Origin: Arenibacter hampyeongensis
GTDB lineage: Bacteria; Bacteroidota; Bacteroidia; Flavobacteriales; Flavobacteriaceae
Assembly (NCBI RefSeq): GCF_002909255.1
Contig: NZ_PIOB01000009.1
Location: 62,001-126,000, forward strand
DNA length: 64,000 bases
Direction of reading: 5' to 3'
Positions 63,085-64,000 of the stretch are shown in pieces. The notes under the pieces are model-generated. The model had not been told where the DNA came from, ran no database searches, and was given only the letters and a program-made list of their open reading frames with translations. The stretch's first letter is position 1; the number at the start of each line of letters is the position of its first letter. The position numbers were made by a program, and so were the translations under genes.

Positions 63085-64000
63085 AGCTTTGGTTTTAAAA
63101 TCAGTTTGTAGTTGTTCAATACGGTTACTTTTACGTTTCGATTCTTTCGCCGAAGTACTTTGGTCACACCGCCCACCTGGGGTACGCTGGGAATATTGAT
63201 GACCTGAATAATATCGTTGAGAACTTCGGTGCCTACTTCTTCCCGAAAACTATTTTCTACATAGATTCCCTCACTACCATCCTGAACATCAAAGGCCTTT
63301 AATTTGGTAGGATGATTGTCAATATTTTCAATTTCGATCAGGGCACGATTGGGCTGAAAGCTGATGAAACCGAAGACAGGTGTATTTTTAGGAACGACCC
63401 TGCCATTTATAATCGCTGTGTTGGTCAACCGCATCCGCAATCGTGAATTGGCCTGGACTACTTGGTCTCCGTCGACCACTGCATAAATCGTAGCATCCGT
63501 ATTTCCAATAATCGAAATATCGTTTGGTTTAGGTGAAGCAGCAAAGAATAATTGATGTTCCAAGCCTAATTCCTTGGCTTCAATCTTCTGTTCCCGTTTT
63601 ATTTCCGCAGAATCTATTTCCTGAACTTTTTTGGGAGCGGTTTTTCTTTCCCCAAGATTCTGATAGGACGATTTAGAATATTTAATTTTCCCTGCTGCAT
63701 AGATGCTATCCACAATACGCTCTTTTTCAAGTTCAGGGAGATCTGGATTATAATAGCCAAGGGAATCAATCAGTTTTTCATTATAAATACTCGGCGCATT
63801 GTTCTCACGCACTTCTTTCAAATCATTGATGGCATCCAGTTTGGAATTGTATTCTTTTTGATTCTCTTCCAAATCGGGCACTAAGGTTTGCTCCAGGTTT
63901 TCATTTTCACTTTCATCATCGCCCATTACCATTACGGAATAGGAAATTAGAAACAGGAATATCACAGCCAGGACTGCAGCAAAGACAATTTTATTTTTTT
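63081..64000 (-). CDS. traM: Conjugative transposon protein TraM (partial at window end)
   Basis: The frame is open to the window edge; upstream of residue 1 of the visible ATG form it reads NKIVFAAVLAVIFLF, a membrane anchor, so the 5' end lies outside. A long acidic linker (DDESENENLEQTLVPDLEEN) leads to the C-terminal TraM domain (ATIYAVVDGDQVVQANSRLRMRL, TPVFGFISFQPNRALIEIENI, GIYVENSFREEVGTEVLNDI), as in Bacteroidota TraM, a VirB10-like protein linking the inner and outer membrane complexes. Confidence 0.93.
   Translation of the reverse strand, partial: KNKIVFAAVLAVIFLFLISYSVMVMGDDESENENLEQTLVPDLEENQKEYNSKLDAINDLKEVRENNAPSIYNEKLIDSLGYYNPDLPELEKERIVDSIYAAGKIKYSKSSYQNLGERKTAPKKVQEIDSAEIKREQKIEAKELGLEHQLFFAASPKPNDISIIGNTDATIYAVVDGDQVVQANSRLRMRLTNTAIINGRVVPKNTPVFGFISFQPNRALIEIENIDNHPTKLKAFDVQDGSEGIYVENSFREEVGTEVLNDIIQVINIPSVPQVGGVTKVLRRKNRNVKVTVLNNYKLILKPKL

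Noticed and set aside
1-64000. CRISPR arrays, rRNA and tRNA genes
   Set aside because: Read on both strands; no regular repeat-spacer series, no rRNA-like sequence and no convincing tRNA arms were found.

Overview
The window is from a member of the Bacteroidota, most likely a marine Flavobacteriaceae. The evidence is AT-rich DNA, Bacteroidota-only families (BfmA/BtgA mobilisation protein, TraM/TraN conjugation proteins, type IX secretion type B sorting domain, PorP/SprF, DUF4382 and DUF3500 lipoproteins) and SprB-type repeats. Mobilisation genes open the window on the + strand (BfmA-like protein, HxH relaxase, TraG/VirD4 coupling ATPase). traM and traN close it on the - strand. The roughly 60 kb between them reads as the cargo region of an integrative conjugative element that has taken repeated insertions; that it is one element is inference.

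Layout. 0-3.1 kb: mobilisation genes behind a candidate oriT. 3.3-6.1 kb: a methyltransferase and a DUF4382 lipoprotein. 6.4-20.4 kb: a cell-surface block with an 829-residue secreted protein, a 3391-residue type IX adhesin and its PorP/SprF partner. 20.7-27 kb: an IS91 remnant, two leucine-rich-repeat proteins, a response regulator, a TPR/HTH membrane regulator and a small secreted protein. 27.3-38.4 kb: a run of single genes, nearly all on the - strand, separated by long imperfect palindromes that look like integron attC sites. This run is interrupted by an IS1182-type element, a solo IS1182 end and a 5' group II intron fragment.

38.8-53 kb: an array of small orphan genes on the + strand that starts after a serine recombinase. 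The genes are joined by a recurrent 18-nt linker, AAAGTTCAAATAAAGGAT, which often gives the stop codon of one gene and sits just before the start of the next. The array holds a cREC-type receiver protein, a ParS/RES toxin-antitoxin pair, TlpA-like thioredoxins and many unknowns. Inside it, in reverse orientation, is a compact three-gene graspetide (omega-ester peptide) operon. Its precursor has three tandem copies of the core TxTxTxVxxExxDSD, followed by an MvdC/MvdD-type ATP-grasp ligase and a small membrane protein.

53-64 kb: an endonuclease/exonuclease/phosphatase protein, then a nest of mobile elements. A small lipoprotein gene downstream of traN is split by an IS21 element. The istB gene of that IS21 is itself split by a recombinase-in-trio (RIT) element with perfect 24-bp terminal inverted repeats. 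An ISL3 element with an 8-bp target duplication sits at the IS21/lipoprotein junction. traN and traM follow, with traM running off the window. I saw no rRNA, tRNA or CRISPR array.
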